DNA of 8,906 nucleotides, taken from positions 1 through 8,906 of the forward strand of contig JAGAAA010000029.1 in assembly GCA_017615495.1 (NCBI GenBank), read 5' to 3'. Below are positions 1-5,901 of this stretch, piece by piece (position 1 is the stretch's first letter; every line of letters starts with the position of its first letter). A model generated the notes under the pieces. That model was not told the origin of the DNA. It was given only the letters and a program-made list of their open reading frames with translations, and ran no database searches. A program made the translations under genes and the position numbers. Source of the stretch: Clostridia bacterium. GTDB lineage: Bacteria; Bacillota; Clostridia; Christensenellales; CAG-1252.

Positions 1-192
1 CATACGCATTTTGGCGTCCGCAACCGCGCTGGGAAGGATCAAAACCACGCCGTCCCCACCCACGGAAAAGTGCCTGGGGGACATCTTTTTAGCAAGGTCC
101 GCGGGGTCAAAGTCAAGCGGCTTAGCAAACAAATCGATATATATATAATCGTTGCCCGCGCCGTGCATTTTGGTAAAAGCGATACTACGCAT
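1..192 (-). CDS. dapF: Diaminopimelate epimerase DapF, N-terminal part (runs off window)
   Basis: Interconverts LL- and meso-diaminopimelate in the cytoplasm, the last step before lysine and the step that supplies meso-DAP for peptidoglycan. The first 64 codons are present; the frame is open at position 1 and the rest lies outside the window. Translation begins MRSIAFTKMHGAGNDYIYID, the typical DapF opening with the GNDF/Y signature. Residues about 41-52 read HFSVGGDGVVLI, matching the conserved GGDG segment. The first catalytic cysteine, expected further on, is not in the window. The start ATG (192-190) overlaps the dapB stop by 8 nt, and a GGAGG (199-203) sits 6 nt upstream inside dapB, so translation is probably coupled. 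Recognition is secure for the N-terminus; integrity of the rest cannot be judged. Confidence 0.93.
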   Translation of the reverse strand, partial: MRSIAFTKMHGAGNDYIYIDLFAKPLDFDPADLAKKMSPRHFSVGGDGVVLILPSAVADAKMRM

Positions 193-925
193 TATATTCC
201 TCCACTAAGGACTGCATATCGTACAGCCCCGCCGGTTTTTTGACGATAAAATCCGCCGCGCGCACCGCACCTTGCGCAAAGAGCGCTTTGTCGTGCGCTT
301 CGTGCGTGATGGTAAGAGTTTCCACCCCGTCGCCAAACATGACTTCGTGCTTGCCTACCACGCTGCCGATGCGAATGGAGCTGATGCCGATCTCGCCCTT
401 TTCCCTCTTGCAAAGCCCACTTCTGCCCTTGACGATATCACGCCCGCCGAGGGTGTCCGAAATGGCGGAAGCGATCATAAGAGCGGTGCCCGAAGGGGCG
501 TCCGCTTTGTGGTTGTGGTGGGTCTCCACGATCTCGATATCATCCTCGGGAAGGAGGAAAGCCGCCTTCTTGACGAGGGAGATCAAAAGCGCTACGCCGA
601 GGCTCATATTGGCGCTGAAAAAGAGCGGCACTTTCTTCGCCGCGGCAAAGACCATCTCCTTTTCTTCCGGGGTTTGCCCCGTCGTGGCAAGCACGAGAGG
701 GAGGTTGCGCTTTACGACGTAGGAGGTGAGTTCCTCCGTGGCGAGGTGCGAAGAAAAATCGATGACGACGTCCGCTTCGCCGGTGTAGTCGCAAAGATTC
801 TTATACGTTACGGCTTCGGGGCTACCGAACTTGTCCACCGCGACGACGGAGTGCCCCGCACTCTTTGCCGCCTTCAAAACTTCCTGCCCCAGCCTGCCGC
901 CGGCGCCGTTTACGATGACGATCAT
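185..925 (-). CDS. dapB: 4-hydroxy-tetrahydrodipicolinate reductase DapB
   Basis: Reduces the product of DapA to tetrahydrodipicolinate with NAD(P)H in the cytoplasm, second enzyme of the DAP branch. The protein is 246 aa, normal for the family. It has a Rossmann nucleotide-binding loop GAGGRLG (residues 7-13), VIDFSSH (54-60), ATTGQ (80-84), SANMSLG (104-110), and the hallmark HHNHKADAPSGTA (136-148), which carries the catalytic His/Lys pair; the end of the protein (HEAHDKALFAQGA) also fits. The chosen start is ATG 925-923: it is preceded by GAGG (932-935) at 6 nt and gives the canonical MIVIVNGAGG opening. A more upstream ATG at 949 would add eight residues overlapping dapA and lacks such support. 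It starts one base after the dapA stop and overlaps dapF by 8 nt, so it is the middle gene of a tight operon. Confidence 0.96.
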   Translation of the reverse strand: MIVIVNGAGGRLGQEVLKAAKSAGHSVVAVDKFGSPEAVTYKNLCDYTGEADVVIDFSSHLATEELTSYVVKRNLPLVLATTGQTPEEKEMVFAAAKKVPLFFSANMSLGVALLISLVKKAAFLLPEDDIEIVETHHNHKADAPSGTALMIASAISDTLGGRDIVKGRSGLCKREKGEIGISSIRIGSVVGKHEVMFGDGVETLTITHEAHDKALFAQGAVRAADFIVKKPAGLYDMQSLVEEYNA

Positions 926-926
926 A

Positions 927-1814
927 TCACACCTCAACGCCGGCTTCACGCATCAAGCCGACCAGTTTTTCTTCGTTTGCCGCGGTCATCTTGGTAAGGG
1001 GCAGACGGATGGAGCCGTCGCCGTACCCGAGGCGAGTCATAGCCGCCTTGACCGGGATGGGGTTGACCTCGCAGAAAAGCGCGTTGATCAACTTTTGATA
1101 TTTGAACTGCGCCGCCCTTGCCGCCGCGATGTCACCGCGGAAGAAGGCGTGGCAAAGTTCGGACGTTTCACGCGGGAGCACGTTGGAAAGCACGCTGATG
1201 ACGCCCTTGCCGCCGAGGCTCAAAAGCGGGACGATCTGGTCGTCGTTGCCGCTGTAGAGGTCAAGCTTGTCGCCCACGAGGGACATCGTTTCAACGATCT
1301 TGCTGATGTTGCCGTTTGCCTCCTTGATGGCGACGATGTTGGGGGTATCCGCAAGAGCAAGATAGGTTTGCGGCTCAATGTTGACGCCGGTGCGGGAAGG
1401 CACGTTGTACAAGATGATGGGACGGTCAACTTCCGCCGCGATGGCCTTGTACATTTCCACCAAACCCTGCTGGGTGGCTTTGTTGTAATAGGGAGTGACA
1501 AGCAAGAGAGCGTCCGCGCCGAGACGGCAAGCATCCTGCGAAAGCTTGATGGCGTAAGCGGCGTCGTTGCTGCCCGTGCCCGCAATAACGGGGACTCTGC
1601 CCGCGGCTTGGTTTACGACCGTTTTGATGACCTCGACGTGTTCTTCGTCCGTCAGGGTACTGCTTTCACCGGTGGTACCCGCCGCGACGAGGGCGTCGAT
1701 GCCGTTGTCGATTTGAAAATCAACGAGACGGCGAAGGGCGTCGAAATCCACTTCCCCGTTCTTCATCGGGGTGATGATGGCGGTTGCCGCTCCTTTAAAA
1801 ATACTCCTTTTCAT
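927..1814 (-). CDS. dapA: 4-hydroxy-tetrahydrodipicolinate synthase DapA
   Basis: Condenses pyruvate with aspartate semialdehyde, the committed step of lysine/DAP synthesis; a cytoplasmic TIM-barrel aldolase. The product is 295 aa, the usual size. GTTGES at residues 46-51 holds the conserved threonines; PYY at 108-110 and Tyr136 supply the tyrosines of the catalytic relay; NVPSRTG at 137-143 holds the carboxylate-binding arginine (Arg141); Lys164 in VAIKEANGN is the Schiff-base lysine; YSGND (187-191) and GGKGVISVLSN (201-211) are also typical. The start is ATG 1814-1812, with AGGAGG (1821-1826) 6 nt upstream; an extension to 1865 would add 17 basic, non-homologous-looking residues across the ribosome binding site and is rejected. 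First gene of the dapA-dapB-dapF operon. Its transcript leader (about 83 nt if the promoter call is right) is too short for a lysine riboswitch. Confidence 0.97.
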   Translation of the reverse strand: MKRSIFKGAATAIITPMKNGEVDFDALRRLVDFQIDNGIDALVAAGTTGESSTLTDEEHVEVIKTVVNQAAGRVPVIAGTGSNDAAYAIKLSQDACRLGADALLLVTPYYNKATQQGLVEMYKAIAAEVDRPIILYNVPSRTGVNIEPQTYLALADTPNIVAIKEANGNISKIVETMSLVGDKLDLYSGNDDQIVPLLSLGGKGVISVLSNVLPRETSELCHAFFRGDIAAARAAQFKYQKLINALFCEVNPIPVKAAMTRLGYGDGSIRLPLTKMTAANEEKLVGLMREAGVEV

Positions 1815-1820
1815 TTTTGA

Positions 1821-1826
1821 CCTCCT
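1821..1826 (-). promoter_or_regulatory. Ribosome binding site of dapA
   Basis: AGGAGG on the minus strand, 6 nt before the ATG at 1814. It fixes the dapA start and rules out the longer in-frame extension. Confidence 0.85.
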
Positions 1827-1881
1827 GAAACTGTTCCGATTAGTATATGCGAGAGTGCGCCGCAAGGTGCAAAACTCGAAA

Positions 1882-1908
1882 ATAATCTCTTACGCTTAGG
1901 AAGATTAT
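1882..1908. repeat. Inverted repeat across the dapA promoter, possible operator
   Basis: ATAATCT (1882-1888) and AGATTAT (1902-1908) form perfect 7-bp arms around a 13-nt spacer. The right arm contains most of the -10 box and the predicted start point lies in the spacer, a suitable position for a repressor. The arms are AT-rich, so chance is a real alternative. Confidence 0.4.
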
Positions 1909-1932
1909 ATCACTTGGCGCGCCCATACGCAA
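1904..1932 (-). promoter_or_regulatory. Promoter of the dapA-dapB-dapF operon
   Basis: On the minus strand there is a perfect TATAAT (1904-1909) preceded by TGA, i.e. an extended -10. A weak -35, TTGCGT (1927-1932), lies 17 nt upstream. Transcription would begin near 1897, leaving a leader of about 83 nt. A 7-bp inverted repeat (1882-1888 with 1902-1908) overlaps the -10 and start point. Confidence 0.75.
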
Positions 1933-1989
1933 ACGAAATGCGCGTAGTAAAAATCATATTTTTAAGCAAAACGTAGCATATTAAGCGGT

Positions 1990-2817
1990 ATGAAGAAAGC
2001 GATCTTGCCCACGTTGTTTGCCTTTGTGTTGGTCTTCTGCATTTTGCCTGTGGCGGTTGCCGGCGCCGAGGAAAGCGCGATCCCCTTGCCTATTTTGATG
2101 TATCACTCCGTTTCAAAAACCAAGACGGGGGTGTACTTCATCTCCCCGGAAGCGCTGGAAAGTGACCTCGTCGAACTCAAAAGGCGCGGCTATACTTCGG
2201 TAACGCTGTGGGAGGTCAAGCGCTTTTTGAAGGGAGAAGGTCCCCTTCCCGAAAAGCCCGTCCTATTGACCTTTGACGACGGGCATTACGACAACCTTTA
2301 TTACGGGTTGCCCCTCTTGAAAAAGCACGGTTTTACCGCAGTCCTCAACGTGATCGGATGCTTCACCGAGTATTCCTCCACGCATGAAAAGGATTGCCTC
2401 GAATACTCGCACTTAACGTGGGACGAGATCGCCTATCTCGCGCGAAGCGGCGTTTTTGAAATCGGTAGTCACACCTATCAAATGCACGCCTATAAACCCC
2501 GTTTCGGCGTGAAGCGCAAGAAGGGAGAAAGCGAAGAGGAACAGGCTCTTGCCTTAAACGAAGATCTGGAAGCCATCGACCGCGCTCTTTTGGAAAAGTG
2601 CGGCGTGCGGCCCGTCGCTTTCGCTTACCCCTTCGGCGCCTTTGATCCCACCGGTGAAAAGGTAGTAAAAAGCCGATACGACGCCGTTTTTACCTGTTAC
2701 GAACGCATCAACAAGCTGCAAAAAGGCGATGAAAAAAAGTTGACGCGGCTTTACCGCATCAACCGCGACGGCACCAAGGGAACGACCGCCTTTTTAAACG
2801 AGCATCGTATTTTTTAA
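1990..2817 (+). CDS. Secreted polysaccharide deacetylase (CE4 / NodB family)
   Basis: Likely removes N- or O-acetyl groups from an extracellular or cell-wall glycan; the exact substrate is not readable. The 275-aa protein opens with a signal peptide (KK, a hydrophobic stretch about 5-24, then an AVAGA-type cleavage region near residues 22-27) and no LPXTG or lipobox is seen. Family motifs: ILMYHS (35-40), metal-binding TFDDG (94-98), the second motif as HTYQMH (161-166, one residue longer than the classic H(S/T)xxH, as in several Gram-positive and PgaB/IcaB-like members), and FAYPFG (211-216). A charged Lys/Glu-rich insert follows at about 174-185. The TAA at 1963-1965 is in frame upstream and no ATG/GTG/TTG lies between, so ATG 1990 is the only start that keeps the signal peptide, yet it has no clear Shine-Dalgarno. 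Single gene, divergent from dapA. Confidence 0.88.
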   Translation: MKKAILPTLFAFVLVFCILPVAVAGAEESAIPLPILMYHSVSKTKTGVYFISPEALESDLVELKRRGYTSVTLWEVKRFLKGEGPLPEKPVLLTFDDGHYDNLYYGLPLLKKHGFTAVLNVIGCFTEYSSTHEKDCLEYSHLTWDEIAYLARSGVFEIGSHTYQMHAYKPRFGVKRKKGESEEEQALALNEDLEAIDRALLEKCGVRPVAFAYPFGAFDPTGEKVVKSRYDAVFTCYERINKLQKGDEKKLTRLYRINRDGTKGTTAFLNEHRIF

Positions 2818-2841
2818 TGCAAAAAGGCGCGTTTTTTGCAT
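2817..2841 (+). terminator. Possible weak terminator after the deacetylase gene
   Basis: Perfect 9-bp arms ATGCAAAAA (2817-2825) and TTTTTGCAT (2833-2841) around a 7-nt loop start at the last base of the stop codon. The stem is A/T-rich and has no immediate T-run beyond it (a T-run occurs later, around 2860-2868), so termination would be weak. Confidence 0.4.
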
Positions 2842-2879
2842 AAACGACCGAATTTTCTGTATTTTTTTAAGATTTGGTA

Positions 2880-2908
2880 TTGAAATTACCCAAAAAAATT
2901 GATACAAT
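2880..2908 (+). promoter_or_regulatory. Promoter of the small membrane protein gene
   Basis: TTGAAA (2880-2885), a 17-nt spacer and TACAAT (2903-2908) make a good housekeeping-type promoter. Transcription would begin near 2915, about 57 nt before the start codon at 2972. Confidence 0.75.
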
Positions 2909-2919
2909 AGTGATATCAA
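2899..2919. repeat. Inverted repeat over the -10 box, possible operator
   Basis: TTGATA (2899-2904) and TATCAA (2914-2919) are perfect 6-bp arms with a 9-nt spacer; they bracket the -10 box and the predicted start point. It could bind a repressor, but 6-bp AT-rich arms are weak evidence. Confidence 0.3.
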
Positions 2920-2971
2920 ACTGACAAAAAAGCAGCATCGACGCGTCCGGATGGAAAATCAGGAGGGGACT

Positions 2972-3430
2972 ATGAAAAAGAAAAACGCTAAACTGTTGTC
3001 TTGGGCCACTACGATTTTTGCCGCCGCTTGCGGCATCGTTGCCTTTTGCATGATTTTTGTGATATCCATCAAAACACCGGGGTACTTGGCTAAAGAAAGC
3101 TTCACAGGTCTGCAAGTGGCGCTCGGTTGTTCCATCAACGACCATACGATCTTTAACGCTTCCGCGGGCCTCATTCTCGCTTACCTCTTCCCGCTTGTGG
3201 GCGCATGCGCTTCCGTGATCGGCAAAGGGAACAAGATCGTTACCCTCATTTCGGGCGCTTTGCTTGTGACGGGCGGCGCGCTGGCGCTTTCCACCCTCAG
3301 CCTTTTGAATCCGACGGTGTACTTCTTCACCCTCAGTGATCCCACCCTTGCGGCGGGCCCCATCGCGTCGGGCGTGCTTGCCTTGGTTGGCGGCGTTACC
3401 CTGTTCGGTTCGGTTTTCCTGAAGGACTGA
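2972..3430 (+). CDS. Small four-helix membrane protein of unknown function
   Basis: I do not recognise this 152-aa protein. It starts MKKKNAKLLSW; the ATG at 2972 has AGGAGG (2961-2966) 5 nt upstream, which favours it over an in-frame ATG at 2951 that would place the ribosome binding site inside the gene. Four hydrophobic segments are visible at about residues 11-33, 63-83, 89-112 and 127-149. Positive charges at the N-terminus (KKK) and in the 85-88 turn (KGNK) suggest both ends face the cytoplasm. The first outside loop (about 34-62) is the largest soluble part and contains one cysteine (Cys53). Gly/Ala-rich helices resemble many small clostridial integral membrane proteins. It has its own promoter and a strong terminator, so it is probably a single-gene transcript. 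Confidence 0.8.
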   Translation: MKKKNAKLLSWATTIFAAACGIVAFCMIFVISIKTPGYLAKESFTGLQVALGCSINDHTIFNASAGLILAYLFPLVGACASVIGKGNKIVTLISGALLVTGGALALSTLSLLNPTVYFFTLSDPTLAAGPIASGVLALVGGVTLFGSVFLKD

Positions 3431-3442
3431 TCTTACGGCATT

Positions 3443-3476
3443 AAAAAAGGCTTCGCTTTGCGGCGAAGCCTTTTTT
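3443..3476. terminator. Bidirectional intrinsic terminator
   Basis: Stem GGCTTCGC (3449-3456) and GCGAAGCC (3463-3470) with a 6-nt loop, flanked by six A on the left and six T on the right. It therefore works in both directions and separates the plus-strand membrane protein gene from the minus-strand EFR1 gene, which ends at 3483. Confidence 0.93.
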
Positions 3477-3482
3477 GTTCTC

Positions 3483-4337
3483 TCAGTATTCTTCCGTCTC
3501 GCGGAAGTATCTTTCGTACGAGTCGTGACAGTAGGAACAGATCTCCGCTTTGGAAGCGTCCGCGTTGAAATCGTAACTTTTGTTGACGCGCATAAAGTTC
3601 ATCAAGCCTATGGAAAAGGCGTCCGTCGGGCAAAGGAAGGAACAACGCATGCATCCGATGCACTTTTTGCCGAAGCGGAACTTTCCGTCCTCGACGCGAA
3701 TGTTGCCTACGGGGCAACTTTTCTCGCATTTTCCGCACGAAACGCACTTGTTTTCATCCACTTTGAAAAACCTGCCGCTAAAGCGCATCCCCGGGCGCTC
3801 GATCTTACATATCCCGCTTGCGAGAAGGGAGCCGAACGTCTTTTTGATGAAGTGTTCTTCCCCGAGGAGGATGACCTCTGCGTCCTTGTAAACGCGCTTT
3901 TTCATCGCAAGGTACATCTTTGCGGCAAACTCGTCTTTGTGGCGGAAGATCATGTTATACGGCATCACGTAATGAAATTCGCCGAGGACAGAATAACCCT
4001 TCTTTCGCAGGATCTTTGCCGCGGCGTTGGATGAATTGTTGTTGATGGTAAGGGGCTCGCCGGAACTTTTTAAAAAGTAAACTTTCACTTTTTTTTCTTG
4101 AGGCGTGCCCTTTAAAGAAGGCAATCCCTTTACAAAATCCATCACGTTGTACGGCATGTTAAAGCCGTGGATCGGATAGCCGACGACGAGGGTCTCCGGA
4201 AGAACGGAAAGGCGCTCCTCCCCCGATTCCACAAGGGAAAGGGCGCATTCTTCGCCGAGTTCGATCAAACGACCTTTCATTTGCTCCGCGCATTTTAACG
4301 TGTTGCCCGTCCCTGAAAAAACGCGTATTTCGATCAT
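3483..4337 (-). CDS. EFR1-family flavodoxin-like / 2[4Fe-4S] ferredoxin protein
   Basis: A cytoplasmic electron-transfer protein; the partner is unknown. In the 284-aa product an N-terminal flavodoxin-like domain (about 1-165) has the FMN phosphate loop FSGTGNT (7-13) and YPIHGFNMP (54-62). A bacterial ferredoxin domain follows with two cluster motifs: CVSCGKCEKSCP (Cys198, 201, 204, 208) and CIGCMRCSFLCP (Cys226, 229, 232, 236), enough for two [4Fe-4S] clusters. An additional CxxC (267, 270) is close to the end. Order and size fit the EFR1 family common in Clostridia. ATG 4337-4335 overlaps the upstream TGA (ATGA), with GGAGG (4345-4349) 7 nt upstream; a longer reading to 4418 would run back through the SDR gene and is rejected. 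Coupling suggests it supplies or accepts electrons in the same process as the SDR, which is inference. Confidence 0.88.
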   Translation of the reverse strand: MIEIRVFSGTGNTLKCAEQMKGRLIELGEECALSLVESGEERLSVLPETLVVGYPIHGFNMPYNVMDFVKGLPSLKGTPQEKKVKVYFLKSSGEPLTINNNSSNAAAKILRKKGYSVLGEFHYVMPYNMIFRHKDEFAAKMYLAMKKRVYKDAEVILLGEEHFIKKTFGSLLASGICKIERPGMRFSGRFFKVDENKCVSCGKCEKSCPVGNIRVEDGKFRFGKKCIGCMRCSFLCPTDAFSIGLMNFMRVNKSYDFNADASKAEICSYCHDSYERYFRETEEY

Positions 4338-5848
4338 TCGACTTCCTCCGTTTCCGCTTTGCCCTGCTTTGTAAAGCGATATATCTTGTTTTCCTTTCGG
4401 TCGTGGGTATCGTACCACACCGCCGCAATATGTTTGTTCGTTTTGGAAAGGAGGTCAAACTTCCATTCGCGATCGGGCTCTGAGCAAACGGGGCACCAAT
4501 GTCCGCCCTTCAAAACGGTAAAGGGACTGGAAAGGAAGCCGTGCCCCTCGGCGCAACGCCATTCCACCTTGTCGTAGACGTTGCCTTTTTCAAACTTGCC
4601 TTGCACGCTACCGCCGCGAAACGCCGCCGCGGCAGTTAAGTCCTCTTTCGTGATCTCCGAAAGAGGCTTTTTGTCATCGTAGCCGTGCGGCAAATCAAAG
4701 GAAACGTCGTGCGTTTTAAGCTTTTGATACCCGTCCGACTCGCAAAGAAGAGAAAAATCTTCCCATTTATTCGACAATTTTGCATTTCCGAAAGCGGCAA
4801 AAACACGAGCCTCTTCCCCGTGTTTTTTCCAATACGCGGGGGCGTTGTCGTTTTTAAGAAGCGGGGCTATCACCAACCGCTTTAGTACGGGCGCGGGCAT
4901 AGCGCGCCCCGCGCGGTAGGTCTTGTGTTTTTCCAAAAACCACGTCCAAAACCCTTCGCAAGTTTGAGTGCGGAAGTGGAAACGCTCCTCCAAAACGTCG
5001 GAATCGGAAAACCAAAAACAATGGAAGTTTCTGACCGCGTTCCAATCGGGGTCAAAAAAGCTTTTGACCGAACCGCCGATCAACTTGAACCCGTCGTCAA
5101 AGGTCTCGTACCCCGTTTGACGGCATCCGGCGCCGCCGCCGATGTTGTAAATGCCTTGCCAAAAATCCTTTTCGCCCGTTTGCTCCGTTTGCAAAAGGAT
5201 GTTTTTCATCAAAATGCCCGAATCCTTTGCCGTCACCCATTCAATAGGAACGTTCCACGGCGTATGGAACATCAAGCCGTCCGAGATGTTTGCAAGCAAC
5301 ATATTGTCGTACAAAACGCCCGTTTGACGAAGCACCACCCAATGCGCGAGGTCGGAATCCAAAAGATACCTTTCGGCGCGGAGTTTGCTGGTGGCGTAAA
5401 GGTCAAACGCCGAGGGGATGAGCGGGTCGCCCACCCTGCCCCACGGATGATTTTCGTCACGATTGCCGTAAACGGCAACGGTGGAGATGTGCACGAATTT
5501 CGCGGTGTTGCCGGCGCGAACGGTGGCTTGCACCATGTTGACCGTGCCGTCGTAGTTGGTGGTCACCGCGTTTTCCGCCTCGTGGTCGGCAAGAGGAGGG
5601 ATCACCGCCGCAAGATGATAGACGTAGGCGGCGTCCTTGACCAAAGCGAAACAATCCTCGGCGTTTCGTACGTCGCCGTAAAGTATCTCAACGCGCTTGC
5701 CGTACTCTCTTTTTACGGCTTTGGCGTGCTTAATAGACGGTTTGTCGCGCTTGACAAGCATCCTGAGCGTGACAAAAGGGACCTCAAGAAGACTTTTTAC
5801 GGTCTCCTTGCCCATATTGCCGCTTGCGCCCGTGATCGCTACTATCAT
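4334..5848 (-). CDS. NAD(P)-dependent epimerase/dehydratase-type SDR with C-terminal zinc-ribbon-like domain
   Basis: An extended short-chain dehydrogenase joined to an unusual tail; substrate unknown. Residues 1-about 310 are the SDR: Rossmann loop TGASGNMG (6-13), GDV (58-60), LAAVIPP (79-85), STVAVYG (122-128) and the catalytic YATSK (Tyr151, Lys155), with NIGGGAG (235-241) later. This resembles nucleotide-sugar epimerases or 3-beta-hydroxysteroid-dehydrogenase-like enzymes. Residues about 310-400 are a linker region I cannot assign. Residues about 405-456 contain WRCAEGH (430-436) and GGHWCPVC (448-455), like the treble-clef/zinc-ribbon domains with W-C-x-x-GH and G-x-WCP-x-C (DUF4379-like). 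At 504 aa it is clearly longer than the usual 300-350 aa. Start ATG 5848 has AGGAG (5854-5858) 5 nt upstream. It overlaps the EFR1 gene by 4 nt and follows tetR after a terminator. Confidence 0.85.
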   Translation of the reverse strand: MIVAITGASGNMGKETVKSLLEVPFVTLRMLVKRDKPSIKHAKAVKREYGKRVEILYGDVRNAEDCFALVKDAAYVYHLAAVIPPLADHEAENAVTTNYDGTVNMVQATVRAGNTAKFVHISTVAVYGNRDENHPWGRVGDPLIPSAFDLYATSKLRAERYLLDSDLAHWVVLRQTGVLYDNMLLANISDGLMFHTPWNVPIEWVTAKDSGILMKNILLQTEQTGEKDFWQGIYNIGGGAGCRQTGYETFDDGFKLIGGSVKSFFDPDWNAVRNFHCFWFSDSDVLEERFHFRTQTCEGFWTWFLEKHKTYRAGRAMPAPVLKRLVIAPLLKNDNAPAYWKKHGEEARVFAAFGNAKLSNKWEDFSLLCESDGYQKLKTHDVSFDLPHGYDDKKPLSEITKEDLTAAAAFRGGSVQGKFEKGNVYDKVEWRCAEGHGFLSSPFTVLKGGHWCPVCSEPDREWKFDLLSKTNKHIAAVWYDTHDRKENKIYRFTKQGKAETEEVE

Positions 5849-5861
5849 ATTTTCTCCTGCG

Positions 5862-5896
5862 TAAAAGAAAAAGAGCGGCGGGGAAACACCCGCCGC
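5862..5896 (-). terminator. Intrinsic terminator between the TetR gene and the SDR gene
   Basis: Read on the minus strand: GCGGCGGG and CCCGCCGC (arms 5889-5896 and 5875-5882), a 6-nt loop, then a T-rich tract with runs of five and four T (complement of 5862-5874). The SDR ribosome binding site follows immediately, so it lies within an apparent operon and should lower expression of the downstream genes. It has no T-run in the plus direction. Confidence 0.85.
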
Positions 5897-5901
5897 ACAA
5901 A

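Noticed and set aside
136..149. Alternating TA run in dapF as a phase-variation tract
   Set aside because: Only about five dinucleotide units, encoding conserved DYIYID residues; too short to expect frequent slippage.
926..949. Upstream ATG for dapB at 949
   Set aside because: It adds eight residues overlapping the dapA end, while ATG 925 has a GAGG at good spacing and gives the family N-terminus.
831..1820. Long open frames on the plus strand opposite dapA and dapB (for example 272-997 and 831-1820)
   Set aside because: They are antisense to genes with full family motifs, show low-complexity Asp/Arg/Val-rich translations, and have no ribosome binding sites; they follow from codon bias of the real genes.
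1815..1900. Lysine riboswitch in the dapA leader
   Set aside because: The leader from the predicted start point is about 83 nt, roughly half of what the L-box needs, and the expected set of helices is not visible.
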